Source: Vibrio mangrovi (lineage in GTDB: Bacteria; Pseudomonadota; Gammaproteobacteria; Enterobacterales; Vibrionaceae). From it: 64,000 bases of DNA. Below are positions 7,554 through 16,589 of this stretch, in pieces. A model generated the notes under the pieces. That model was not told the DNA's origin. It worked only from the letters and a program-made list of their open reading frames with translations, and did not search any database. Where the stretch lies: NCBI RefSeq assembly GCF_024346955.1, contig NZ_AP024883.1, positions 1,984,001 to 2,048,000 of the forward strand, written 5' to 3'. Within the stretch, counting starts at the first letter, position 1; the number at the start of each line of letters is the position of its first letter. The position numbers were made by a program, and so were the translations under genes.

Positions 7554-9987
7554 AAGATTTGATCGGAGCTCCTAGAGTGAGTCTGATCACTGGAATCGCT
7601 CCCGCTATCACCAGAGCAGCGATAGACCATAATGCTGTTGTCAGATAACCGGAGTACATCATATATAGTTGCACCGACCAGCCGAAAGTCTGTCGGATCA
7701 CCATATCCATCACGAATACTGACAACGTAATCCCCAGAGGAATCGCAATAAACAGAGAAATGATACCGAAAGTCGACAGTTGTAAACTACCAATCATGAT
7801 CAACTCTTTTCCCGATACACCAAGGTAACGCATAAGAGTCAGGTGTTTTCTCCTCGCCAGCTCTCCGGACAAAGTAGCGAAAAAAATACCAATGACTGCA
7901 ATCAGCAAAGTGATCTTACTGAGTTTATCTGCTATCGAAAAAGTCCGGTCAAACGTTTTCATGACTGCCTGATGGATAGCACGATTATCAAAAACACGAT
8001 CACTATCCAGATAGAAGGTATCCAATAGTCGTTGTTTCAGACGATTTTCAGCTTCAGAATCCGACGATTTTGTCGTCACATTCAGAATAATATCCCCATG
8101 AGAACCAAATATCTGATTCCAGGCAAACTCTGAAATCAGAACCTGATAGAAAGGATTTCCATAATCATAATAAACCCCGGCAACGTACCACCCCTTTCCC
8201 AGAGGTGGTGGTAATGAGATCAGCTCCCCGGGACGGATCCCCAGCTTCAGAGACATGGACTCACTAATCAGCAAACTTTTACTATGGTGTAAATATTCCC
8301 AAAAATCAGGAACAGCAACTTTCATGGTCGTCGCGCCGAGTTCAATATCCGTCGATCCTGTACTGACAACCTGAATCAAACCCTGATCTGACGGAATATC
8401 CCGCTCCCAACGCTTCCATACAAAACCGACTTCATTCTGCTGATGCAGCCAGTGAATAATATCAGCCTGGGAAGATGGCGAGGCGTAAACATACATATCT
8501 GCAGCAAGTCGCTCATTCAGCCAATGCTCCGTCGTTCCCCGGAAGCTACCGACTAAAGTTTCCACACCAATATTCGCAGTAAGTGCGATTAAGAATGCCA
8601 TGGTCGCGATACCGCGATATCCCATGCTCGCAGCAGCATCAGCAAAGAACCAGCGACGTTTCACATCTTTGAGGCGATAAGAAAGTAAATCACAGACTTT
8701 CCAAAACAGAAACGGCGTAATTAATCCGACACTAATCAGGATCATCGCCGGAACTACAAACCCAACCCAAAGCTGTTTGACAAACAGGTAGATCAAAATT
8801 GCAGTACCAAATAATAAGATCGCCGCAATCGCCTGACACGCAAATTCTATCCCGGCAAACCGGACCAGAGAAACCTTTGCAGTTAAACGAATCGATGGAG
8901 ATTTTAACAAACGGATAAGTGGCCAGATACAGGCAGCTAAGGCACCAATCGTTGCCATAACCAGACTATATATGCCCCAATGCCAGTTCCAGTCGATAAA
9001 AAAGCTTTCCTGATCGTGCATAACGGTTGCGTAAACAGAAGGAATCAGACGGTCAGCCAGCAACAATCCCAAGAGGTTACCGGAAATCCAGGAAAACAAG
9101 ATCAGCAGACTCAGTTCTACCATCAATGCCTTCGCCAGCTCGACACCGGACACACCGGCCTGACGCATCATACCAACCAAAGGCTGACGTTGAATAAAAG
9201 AAAGAGAGATTGCCTGATAAAAAATAAAAAGCCCGACCAGAAATGCCAGTACACCAATTACATCCAGATTCAGTAGGAAGGCTTTGGTTAAAGAACCGAC
9301 ATCAGAGCGATACTGACGACTAATTGTCAAAGCGGGTGGCAACAGCTGTTTTAGCTTCTGTAAAGTTGCATTAGGCATATCCCGACAAGCGATAGCCGAT
9401 AATAAGTCCGTTCCGGTCAGAGAGCGAATCAGAGACAGGCTAGTCATCACCCGACTCCCGTAAACCCAATCGTATTGATCAATAATTACCGGTCCCAGAC
9501 GCTCTCCGGACGAGATAGTCATCCAATCACCGTTTTTTAATTGCTCATGTTTTGCCAGCTCCCGGCTGATAATCACAGAATGCGGCGCAATTAATAACGG
9601 CAGAACCTGCTGTTTCCAGACGGATGGTTCCGATGTACTGTTGCCCATACTGGCCGGATCCATACCGACAACAGTGATACTCTGTCCACTCTGAGTTGCG
9701 GTCTTGAAGCGACTAAAAGGCACACATTGCTGGAAACCTGACTGTTGCAATTGTAGGTAAAATTGATATGGGATGAGGTTTTCTATAGAGCGGGAACGAA
9801 TATGGTAAGGAAGCGGATTGGCAAATAACTTTTCTCCATGAGCATAACTTTTCCGGGCATGTTCCGTAATCGCTGTCACACCAATCAGAATAGAAACACC
9901 CAGTGTCAATCCTAACCATACCAGCAAAATCTGTAATGGCGAACGACGGTAATGACCCAGCAGTACTTTAACTACGGGGCATAGCAT
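7537..9987 (-). CDS. ABC transporter permease, FtsX/MacB-like, large two-unit type
   Basis: 816 aa from the ATG at 9987. An N-terminal membrane helix (LQILLVWLGLTLGVSILIG) is followed by a large extracytoplasmic domain, then membrane helices around residues 240-450, a second soluble domain, and a last set of helices near 690-800 (ITLLIAVIGIFFATLSGEL; LQLSTFGIISLFIAIPLG). Duplicated FtsX units are typical of permeases that extract or export lipids, lipoproteins or peptides without making a classic channel. The start is chosen because GGGAGGACAGCTCC precedes it; a longer reading frame begins 19 codons upstream without support. It overlaps the 3' end of the ATPase gene by 20 bp, indicating translational coupling. 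Substrate unknown. Confidence 0.85.
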   Translation of the reverse strand: MLCPVVKVLLGHYRRSPLQILLVWLGLTLGVSILIGVTAITEHARKSYAHGEKLFANPLPYHIRSRSIENLIPYQFYLQLQQSGFQQCVPFSRFKTATQSGQSITVVGMDPASMGNSTSEPSVWKQQVLPLLIAPHSVIISRELAKHEQLKNGDWMTISSGERLGPVIIDQYDWVYGSRVMTSLSLIRSLTGTDLLSAIACRDMPNATLQKLKQLLPPALTISRQYRSDVGSLTKAFLLNLDVIGVLAFLVGLFIFYQAISLSFIQRQPLVGMMRQAGVSGVELAKALMVELSLLILFSWISGNLLGLLLADRLIPSVYATVMHDQESFFIDWNWHWGIYSLVMATIGALAACIWPLIRLLKSPSIRLTAKVSLVRFAGIEFACQAIAAILLFGTAILIYLFVKQLWVGFVVPAMILISVGLITPFLFWKVCDLLSYRLKDVKRRWFFADAAASMGYRGIATMAFLIALTANIGVETLVGSFRGTTEHWLNERLAADMYVYASPSSQADIIHWLHQQNEVGFVWKRWERDIPSDQGLIQVVSTGSTDIELGATTMKVAVPDFWEYLHHSKSLLISESMSLKLGIRPGELISLPPPLGKGWYVAGVYYDYGNPFYQVLISEFAWNQIFGSHGDIILNVTTKSSDSEAENRLKQRLLDTFYLDSDRVFDNRAIHQAVMKTFDRTFSIADKLSKITLLIAVIGIFFATLSGELARRKHLTLMRYLGVSGKELIMIGSLQLSTFGIISLFIAIPLGITLSVFVMDMVIRQTFGWSVQLYMMYSGYLTTALWSIAALVIAGAIPVIRLTLGAPIKSFRDSL

Positions 9988-10639
9988 GGAGCTGTCCTCC
10001 CTGCAAACGGACACATCGTTCCATATAGCTGGCCACTTTTTCACTATGTGTAACCAGCAACAAGGTATACTCCAGTCTGCGGGACAAAGATGTTAACAAG
10101 CGGATAACCGCCTCTGCATTTTTTTCATCAAGACTTCCCGTCGGCTCATCGGCCAGCAGTAGCTTCGGTTCCATATACAGAGCTCTGGCAATCGCTGCCC
10201 GCTGTTGCTGTCCCCCGGAGACTTCTTCCGGATATCGTCCAAGTAAGGGCATTAAATCGAGGGCAGACAAGATCTGACGCCACAATCCCTGATCTTCGGG
10301 AAGCCGGCGTAACTGACGGCAGAAACGAATATTATCCGCAATATTCAGCGTCGGAAGTAAATTAAACTGTTGGAAAATGTGGCCGACATAATGCCGCCGG
10401 TAAGCAGCACGATGGTGTTCAGAAGAGCTGTGCATAGGGAAATTAGGGAACCATATTTCCCCTGAATCGACAGAATCAATCCCGGCAATCAGATTCAGAA
10501 GCGTACTTTTACCAGAGCCGCTTTCTCCCATCAATGCAACTTGTTCACCAGATGTCAGTTTGAGCGCTGCGCCTTGCAAAACAGGGTGAAACTCTTCCCC
10601 ATCCAAGTAGCCTTTACACAGGTCTGTCAGTTCTAACAT
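9968..10639 (-). CDS. ABC transporter ATP-binding protein, LolD/MacB-like
   Basis: 223 aa. Walker A GESGSGKSTL near residue 40, Q-loop FQQFNLLPT near 90, signature VSGGQQQRAAIARAL near 140, Walker B LLLADEPTGSLD near 160 and the switch histidine in LLLVTHSEKV near 195 are all present, so the ATPase should be active. It belongs to the group that powers FtsX-type permeases, and the permease gene starts within its 3' end. The ATG at 10639 begins MLELTDLCKGY; the five-codon longer version would need a TTG. With the permease it resembles exporters in which a lipocalin-like or lipoprotein partner may also occur, but none is encoded next door. Confidence 0.88.
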   Translation of the reverse strand: MLELTDLCKGYLDGEEFHPVLQGAALKLTSGEQVALMGESGSGKSTLLNLIAGIDSVDSGEIWFPNFPMHSSSEHHRAAYRRHYVGHIFQQFNLLPTLNIADNIRFCRQLRRLPEDQGLWRQILSALDLMPLLGRYPEEVSGGQQQRAAIARALYMEPKLLLADEPTGSLDEKNAEAVIRLLTSLSRRLEYTLLLVTHSEKVASYMERCVRLQGGQLHAMPRS

Positions 10640-10719
10640 CTCATGAGTCCACAATCACAAATCTCGGGGTGTGAATCTACACTAAAAACCATAATGGAGA
10701 AAGTGTTTTGCGGTCTTTA

Positions 10720-12087
10720 TCACAAATCGGCTTCAATCAGATTTCTCATCCATTTCTTACTTCGTATGCGCAGAGTCGACCCAAACCATTTGACAAAATC
10801 TTCAAGTAAAAAAGCCAGATAAACCCACTCTGGAGAGACATGAAATATCATAGCCATCATCGCTGTGACCGGAATACCAATTACCCACTGCGCACATAAA
10901 TCCTGATACAGGCAGAATTTCACATCACCACCGGGGCGCAGAACACCCGCAATGGCAGCCATCGGAAAAGAACGTAGTACAATTCCCAGACTAAGAATTG
11001 TAATAAACTTTTCTGCAAGCTCACGGGTTTCCGGGGTCAAAGCAGCAAATGAATTCAAAACAGGAATCTGCAAAAAGTACAGCAAAACCGCGATAACCGT
11101 ACCGGAAAGTACACAGAATGCCGTCAGACCGATGGCCTGATAATAAGTTTTATCAAAATCTTTAGCGCCCAGTTGGTTACCGACTAAAACTGATGATGCA
11201 TTGGCTACACCAATCAAAAAACTCAGTGAAATCGATTCTACCGGCGTCATCACAGAAAGTGCAGCCAGTCCCTGAACCCCACTCTGCCCCATAATCGAAT
11301 GATAAACAAACAATCCTCCGGACCACATCAGAAAATTAAATGTTGTCGGAAGCGATAATTTCAAAAAGCGCTTAACTTTAGACCAATGTACTGTTGCGAT
11401 CAGATCGTTCAACCGGAATGCCAGTAAATGTTTTTTCCGGTAAAGGTAGCCATACAATGTAACGATTTCGATCACACCACTGAGTACCGTGGCTATCGCA
11501 GCCCCGGAGATCCCCATCTCCGGAAATCCGAAATGACCAAATATCAGTACCCAGTTCAGAAAAACATTAGAACAAATACCGATGGCACTGAAAAAAGTAC
11601 TAATCGCTGGTTTATGCATGGCACGCAGTCCGACAGCCATACTACTAACCATGGCAATCGCATACATACTCACCGATGTAATCTGTAGATACTGGCCGCC
11701 TAACCGGGTCACTTCAGCCGAATCTGTCGCCAGTGACATAATCGATTCAGGAAACAGAATAAAGAGTAAAGCAGTGACAGTTGCAAAAGATGTTGAGACC
11801 AGCCAGGTGAGTGCAGTACTTTCCCTGACACCCTGCCGGTTTCCCGCCCCCCAGTATTGTGCAGTCAGAAGCGCGCCTCCGGTCGTTACCCCTACCAGCA
11901 TGACTGTTGAGACAAATGTTGCCCGGGCTGCAACGCCCACTGCGGCAATTTCAGATTCCCCTAACTGGCCCAGCATAATGACATCAACTAATCCCCGGCT
12001 GGAAAATAAAATATTCTGCAATGCAATGGGAATCGCAATCGCAAGCAGCCGACGTAAAAAATCGCCCCTTATAGAGGAAAAAATCAT
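10720..12087 (-). CDS. MATE family multidrug/Na+ or H+ antiporter
   Basis: 455 aa with about 12 membrane helices in two repeated halves (FLRRLLAIAIPIALQNILFS at the N-terminus and FLKLSLPTTFNFLMWSGGLF near residue 240). Such proteins expel cationic drugs and metabolites using ion gradients. SRGLVDVIMLGQLGESEIAA is the conserved first-loop text of the family. The ATG at 12087 has AAGG five bases upstream; the longer frame would need a TTG five codons earlier. It is transcribed toward the ABC gene pair with an 80-bp gap. Substrate cannot be inferred. Confidence 0.9.
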   Translation of the reverse strand: MIFSSIRGDFLRRLLAIAIPIALQNILFSSRGLVDVIMLGQLGESEIAAVGVAARATFVSTVMLVGVTTGGALLTAQYWGAGNRQGVRESTALTWLVSTSFATVTALLFILFPESIMSLATDSAEVTRLGGQYLQITSVSMYAIAMVSSMAVGLRAMHKPAISTFFSAIGICSNVFLNWVLIFGHFGFPEMGISGAAIATVLSGVIEIVTLYGYLYRKKHLLAFRLNDLIATVHWSKVKRFLKLSLPTTFNFLMWSGGLFVYHSIMGQSGVQGLAALSVMTPVESISLSFLIGVANASSVLVGNQLGAKDFDKTYYQAIGLTAFCVLSGTVIAVLLYFLQIPVLNSFAALTPETRELAEKFITILSLGIVLRSFPMAAIAGVLRPGGDVKFCLYQDLCAQWVIGIPVTAMMAMIFHVSPEWVYLAFLLEDFVKWFGSTLRIRSKKWMRNLIEADL

Positions 12088-12332
12088 GATAACCTTAGAC
12101 AAAGAAGCACTCCGAATACTGGATTATTCCGAAGCCTGAAATGATTCGGGGAGAAACATATGCTCACGGAAACTTAGAAACACGGCGAGTATAACATGTG
12201 CCCGGTGACACCTCCATATGTATTATGTATGCTGTTCTCTATCACCAGATCATCTCAAGGCACCGAATTCAGTACGTTTTGAGAACATTTGGAACACCCG
12301 CATTTTCATGACCTAAGAATTACGGACTATTT

Positions 12333-13784
12333 ATGAAAAAAGTACTCGTCCTTGGTGCATCCGGCTATATTGGTTCACAACTTGTTCCACAGTTACTGGA
12401 ATATGGTTACACCGTCACAGCTGCTACACGCCATATTGAGTCATTAAAAGCACGCCTGGAACCTCACCCCAACCTTCAGATTGTTTATCTGGATTTAGCC
12501 GATCCGCAAGCGACACAAGATATCGTTCCACATTTCGAACTGGTTTATTTTCTGGTTCACGGTATGGCTTATGGCGGCGATTTCTTCGACTACGAATTAC
12601 AACTGGCAGAAAACTTCAGGCAGGCGGCAGAAAACAGTCCTATCAAACATATTATCTACCTCAGTGCCATTCAACCCGAGTCCGGAAATTCCGAGCACCT
12701 CAAAGCCCGGAAAATGACTGGTGAATGTCTGCGCCAGCTTACTATTCCAATTACCGAACTCCGGGCCGGAGTTGTTATCGGACCGGGTTCTGCGGCTTTT
12801 GAAATCATGCGGGATTTCGTCTACAACCTTCCGGTTCTGATCACACCTCACTGGGTCGATTCCAAAGCCAATCCTATTGCACTGGAGAACCTGAATTACT
12901 ATCTGCTGCGCTTTGCCGAATCCGCTCCGGCAGGTCACCAGTTATTTGAAATCGGTGGTCCGGACATTATCAGCTACCGGGAGCAGTTCCGGACAATTTG
13001 CCAGATTGCTCACCAACCTTTTCGCCTTTGGTCAACCCGGCTTCTGACACCCCGCATCGCTTCCTACTGGTTAGGTATGATCACATCGGTTCCCAGCAGC
13101 ATAGGCAAAGCTTTGCTGGCCGGACTGACTCACGATTATGTTGCCGATAATCATAAAATTACTCAGTTGTATCCACAAAAATTACTGAGCTACTACGATG
13201 CCGTTCAGCAGACAATTGCCCGGGAAGGACGGTTCGTTCGCAGTCAGGTCTGGGGATTTGACCCTCATGCCCTCAACCGCTGGCAACCCGGTTACGGATA
13301 TTATCCCAAGCAGGCAGGAGCAACACTTCGGACAACTGCCAGTACAGAACAGCTATGGACTGTGATTGAAAAAATCGGACGCCGGCCCGATGGTTACTTC
13401 TTTGCAAACAGTCTATGGCGAACACGGGAATGGCTTGATTTCTTTTTCGGTGGTGGAAAACCAGTCAGAAGAGAACCTCAGGGACAGCATCTTAAAATCG
13501 GGGATTATATCGATTCCTGGAAAGTAATCCGGTGTGAAAAACCTAAATTCCTCTCACTATTTTTTGGAATGAAAGGTCCGGGACTCGGACGGCTGGAATG
13601 CACAATTACTGAGCATAAGACTCACCGGACTCTGGACATCCGCGCCTGGTGGCACCCACAGGGATTCTATGGGTTACTTTACTGGTTCGTCATGATGCCT
13701 GCGCATCTATTTATTTTTAGAGGGATGGTCAAACGGATCTGTCGGCAGGCAGAACAACAAAAAACACCACCTGCCGATTCCTGA
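12333..13784 (+). CDS. NAD(P)-binding SDR-family protein with C-terminal DUF2867 domain
   Basis: 483 aa. The start MKKVLVLGASGYIGSQLVPQ is an extended-SDR Rossmann motif (GASGYIG), and YLSAIQPES near residue 110 resembles the NmrA-like atypical SDR subgroup, in which the catalytic YxxxK is missing. Residues from about 320 to the end (WTVIEKIGRRPDGYFFANSL; WWHPQGFYGLLYWFVMMPAH) fit a DUF2867/SRPBCC-like domain with a hydrophobic terminal segment, so it may sit at the membrane. The gene stands alone, divergent from the MATE gene. Substrate unknown; a redox or lipid/quinone role is only a guess. Confidence 0.8.
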   Translation: MKKVLVLGASGYIGSQLVPQLLEYGYTVTAATRHIESLKARLEPHPNLQIVYLDLADPQATQDIVPHFELVYFLVHGMAYGGDFFDYELQLAENFRQAAENSPIKHIIYLSAIQPESGNSEHLKARKMTGECLRQLTIPITELRAGVVIGPGSAAFEIMRDFVYNLPVLITPHWVDSKANPIALENLNYYLLRFAESAPAGHQLFEIGGPDIISYREQFRTICQIAHQPFRLWSTRLLTPRIASYWLGMITSVPSSIGKALLAGLTHDYVADNHKITQLYPQKLLSYYDAVQQTIAREGRFVRSQVWGFDPHALNRWQPGYGYYPKQAGATLRTTASTEQLWTVIEKIGRRPDGYFFANSLWRTREWLDFFFGGGKPVRREPQGQHLKIGDYIDSWKVIRCEKPKFLSLFFGMKGPGLGRLECTITEHKTHRTLDIRAWWHPQGFYGLLYWFVMMPAHLFIFRGMVKRICRQAEQQKTPPADS

Positions 13785-13803
13785 ATCCTCTGGAGGATCG
13801 TGG

Positions 13804-14469
13804 TTAACCGGGCTGAAATCCAAGCGGAATTTCAGCCAGTTGCTCTCCCCGGTTTCCCGGATAAATTAGATATTCCCCATGATACTTTACGTTCGATTTG
13901 TAATTTGTCTGTTTGTGTACCATAAATCCGGCACGCCATGCTTTATCAATAAACTGCGCATGGTTGCCCCGGACAAACAGACTCATTGGCCGGACAAGTA
14001 CTGCACCGTCAAAACAGGACTCACACTGCTCAGCACAAAGCGCCAGAGAATTCGGACTCTCAGTAAATAACTGCACTTTGCCACATCCAACCAGAGGTTC
14101 TGCCGTTGAGATATCCCAGCCTTCTGCGGTCATCTCATCCAGAAACTGTTCGATCTGCTGATCAGTAATTTCCTGAACGGATTGATTATCCACAGAGAAA
14201 AAACTGTGGTAATAGGCGGAGATCTGCCGGAATATTCGCTCCAGGCCTGCATTATTTCCCTGAGAACGCCCCGCTTTCTGCCAGCTGGTCAGATCATTTC
14301 CGACACAACGATGAAACCGTTGCTGTTTTAAAGCGTTGGTTACCCAGCGAATCAGAAAATGGTTATTCGCTACAGGCGCATCAGCCAGTTTACCATGCTG
14401 GTGTGCCTGTGATAGTTCTGCCAGCGCCGTATCGACCAGACGCTGTATTTCGTCATGATATGTCACCAT
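13804..14469 (-). CDS. DUF2913 family protein
   Basis: 221 aa, soluble. The text NHFLIRWVTNALKQQRFHRC followed by AGRSQGNNAGLERIF agrees with my recollection of the Vibrio-rich DUF2913 family, whose function is unknown. Three cysteines lie close together (LCAEQCESC near residue 150), which may bind metal or be redox active. The ATG at 14469 starts MVTYHDEIQRLV, nine bases after the stop of bcr, so it is probably translated from the bcr transcript. A longer frame would start at 14526 inside bcr. Confidence 0.7.
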   Translation of the reverse strand: MVTYHDEIQRLVDTALAELSQAHQHGKLADAPVANNHFLIRWVTNALKQQRFHRCVGNDLTSWQKAGRSQGNNAGLERIFRQISAYYHSFFSVDNQSVQEITDQQIEQFLDEMTAEGWDISTAEPLVGCGKVQLFTESPNSLALCAEQCESCFDGAVLVRPMSLFVRGNHAQFIDKAWRAGFMVHKQTNYKSNVKYHGEYLIYPGNRGEQLAEIPLGFQPG

Positions 14470-14477
14470 ATTCTTTA

Positions 14478-15683
14478 CTACTCTCTTGTCGAAACCCAGT
14501 AACTCAGCCCGGATAATATTGCACATAGTCCCATACTCAGAACCATCGGCCAGACAGCATCCCCCGGCATTGCAGCAACGATAGCGCCAATCAGCGAGCC
14601 AATCCCAAAACGAAATGTTCCGGCCAGAGATGAAACTGTACCGGCCATTTGTGCATGACCACTCATTAACAACCCCATAGAATTACTGCCGATCGTTGAA
14701 ATCATCCCGATAAACAACACCACAAAAGGAACGATTCCCCACAATCCCCACTCGTACAGCCAACCGATAAATAATCCTGCACCCGCGAGAAACTGTACCC
14801 ATAGACCAAAGCGGAGCATAAATACCGAACCAACTTTTTTGACGACACGGCTATTGATACTGGTCATTAGCATAATCGCCAGTATATTGAGACCAAACAG
14901 ATAACCGAACATATCCGGACTGACTCCGTAGATATCAACATAAATAAAAGAACCGGCAGTCAGGAAAGAAAACATTCCGGCAAAAGAAAAACCGCCACAT
15001 AACATCAGACCGAGAGACTGAACTGACAGGCATAGCCGCCAATAATTTTTCAGTGTCGTTTTCAGGTGTAATGGCTGGCGATTCTCATGTTGTAACGTCT
15101 CAGGAATTTTCCATAAAACCATAAGAATGACTACCAGTGCAAAACCAGTCAGAACCCAGAAAATCGAACGCCAGCCGAAAAATACGGCAAGATGGCCACC
15201 TAGCATTGGTGCAACCAACGGAGCCAGTGTAATCACCAGCGTAATAAAGGACATCGCTCTGGCAAAATTTTCACGGTCGAACATGTCACGAACAACCGCC
15301 TGAATGACAACAGCCGCCGCCGCACCGGCAAATCCCTGAGCCGCCCGGACGGAGGCCAGAGCGTCAATATTATCGGCACTGGCACAAACCACCGAACCAA
15401 TCCCAAATAAGACGATACCGAGTAACATCACCGGCCGACGACCATAACTATCCGACACTGGGCCATGAATGAGCTGACCAATGGTAAAACCAGCCGTATA
15501 TGCAGTTAACGTCATTTGTACAGAGCCGGCACTAACCCCCAGATCTTTAGCAATTACAGGCATTGCCGGAAGATACATATCGATGGCCAGCGGCGTAATC
15601 GCCCCAATCGCTCCTAAAACGATAAATAGCAACAAATCCATCCGGGGAGAATTGTCATGCTTCAATCCTTGTTCTGTACTCAT
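14478..15683 (-). CDS. bcr: Bcr/CflA family MFS drug efflux transporter
   Basis: 401 aa, 12 membrane helices. LAIDMYLPAMPVIAKDLG in the first helix and GPVSDSYGRRPVML in the first cytoplasmic loop are Bcr/CflA hallmarks, and RAAQGFAGAAAAVV is the motif-C-like region. It exports bicyclomycin, sulfonamides or dipeptides in relatives. CAGGAG stands four bases before the chosen ATG (15683), so the nine-codon longer frame is rejected. The order bcr-rsuA-radD-rplY equals the E. coli order, which supports orthology, although here a DUF2913 gene follows bcr. Confidence 0.88.
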   Translation of the reverse strand: MSTEQGLKHDNSPRMDLLLFIVLGAIGAITPLAIDMYLPAMPVIAKDLGVSAGSVQMTLTAYTAGFTIGQLIHGPVSDSYGRRPVMLLGIVLFGIGSVVCASADNIDALASVRAAQGFAGAAAAVVIQAVVRDMFDRENFARAMSFITLVITLAPLVAPMLGGHLAVFFGWRSIFWVLTGFALVVILMVLWKIPETLQHENRQPLHLKTTLKNYWRLCLSVQSLGLMLCGGFSFAGMFSFLTAGSFIYVDIYGVSPDMFGYLFGLNILAIMLMTSINSRVVKKVGSVFMLRFGLWVQFLAGAGLFIGWLYEWGLWGIVPFVVLFIGMISTIGSNSMGLLMSGHAQMAGTVSSLAGTFRFGIGSLIGAIVAAMPGDAVWPMVLSMGLCAILSGLSYWVSTRE

Positions 15684-15799
15684 AAATCTCCTGTTCTTCG
15701 CTATCTTCATGACTTAGATGAAGACTATAATGATTACGGCAAAAATCAGCTCAGACCTCACCGGCAGTTTTTCCGTGCTACTGCCAACTTTTCGTACCA

Positions 15800-16501
15800 C
15801 TAACTTTGCCAGACTGACTGGATCTCCTCATCGGTCAGATAACGGTACTCTCCCGGCTCTAATGACTCATCCAGCTGAATCCGTCCGATTTGCTCCCGGT
15901 GTAAGGCAACAACTTTATTACCGATTGCTGCGAACATCCTTTTTACCTGATGATACTTTCCTTCATATATTTTCAGGCGGACTTCTTTTTCACCAAGTAT
16001 TTCAAGCTGAGCCGGTAAGGTCAGCTCTCGTTCATTACGTAACTGAATCCCCTGTTCAAATTGTGTGATAGCATCGTCCTGCAGCGGGTCAGCCAGCCAG
16101 ACACGGTATACCTTGGCACACTGATGCTTGGGCGAAGTAATGCGATGAGACCACTGACCATCATCGGTGATCAAAACTAATCCGGTTGTATCGACGTCCA
16201 GCCGACCGGCAAAATGCAGATGCTTCAGGTGCGGTTCACCACCCAGCAGCATGAAGGCAGTCTCATTAAAACCGTCTTCGTGTGAACATACAAATCCCTC
16301 AGGTTTGTATAGCATGATATATTTCGGCCCGTGCAGAACTACCGGGCGCTCCTGCCAGATCACTTCATCTTCTGAAGCGATTTTCAGCGCACCACTCTTC
16401 TGAACCTGTTCATTAACTGAGACTTCACCACTTTTAATAATTTTTGTTGCTTCTCTACGTGTGACGCCCAAAGCATCACATAAAAATTTATCCAGACGCA
16501 T
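15800..16501 (-). CDS. rsuA: 16S rRNA pseudouridine(516) synthase RsuA
   Basis: 233 aa, close to E. coli RsuA. The N-terminal S4 RNA-binding domain (MRLDKFLCDALGVTRREATK) precedes the catalytic domain. AGRLDVDTTGLVLITDDG near residue 100 contains the nucleophilic aspartate, and KYHQVKRMFAAIGNKV near 195 is the second conserved segment. It isomerises U516 of 16S rRNA. The ATG at 16501 follows GAGGTACGC; the longer frame starts 15 codons upstream without support. Its start lies 88 bp from the divergent radD start. Confidence 0.94.
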   Translation of the reverse strand: MRLDKFLCDALGVTRREATKIIKSGEVSVNEQVQKSGALKIASEDEVIWQERPVVLHGPKYIMLYKPEGFVCSHEDGFNETAFMLLGGEPHLKHLHFAGRLDVDTTGLVLITDDGQWSHRITSPKHQCAKVYRVWLADPLQDDAITQFEQGIQLRNERELTLPAQLEILGEKEVRLKIYEGKYHQVKRMFAAIGNKVVALHREQIGRIQLDESLEPGEYRYLTDEEIQSVWQS

Positions 16502-16589
16502 GCGTACCTCATGATGTTGAAGTGCGCTATTATAGCCTTCCGTCATCCATTAGTTGAGCAGTTTCACATTTTTCTTAAGTATTGAATTT

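Noticed and set aside
7421..7648. 75-codon plus-strand frame before nhaA/over the permease end
   Set aside because: Its second half is the antisense of the FtsX-type permease C-terminus; no ribosome binding site.
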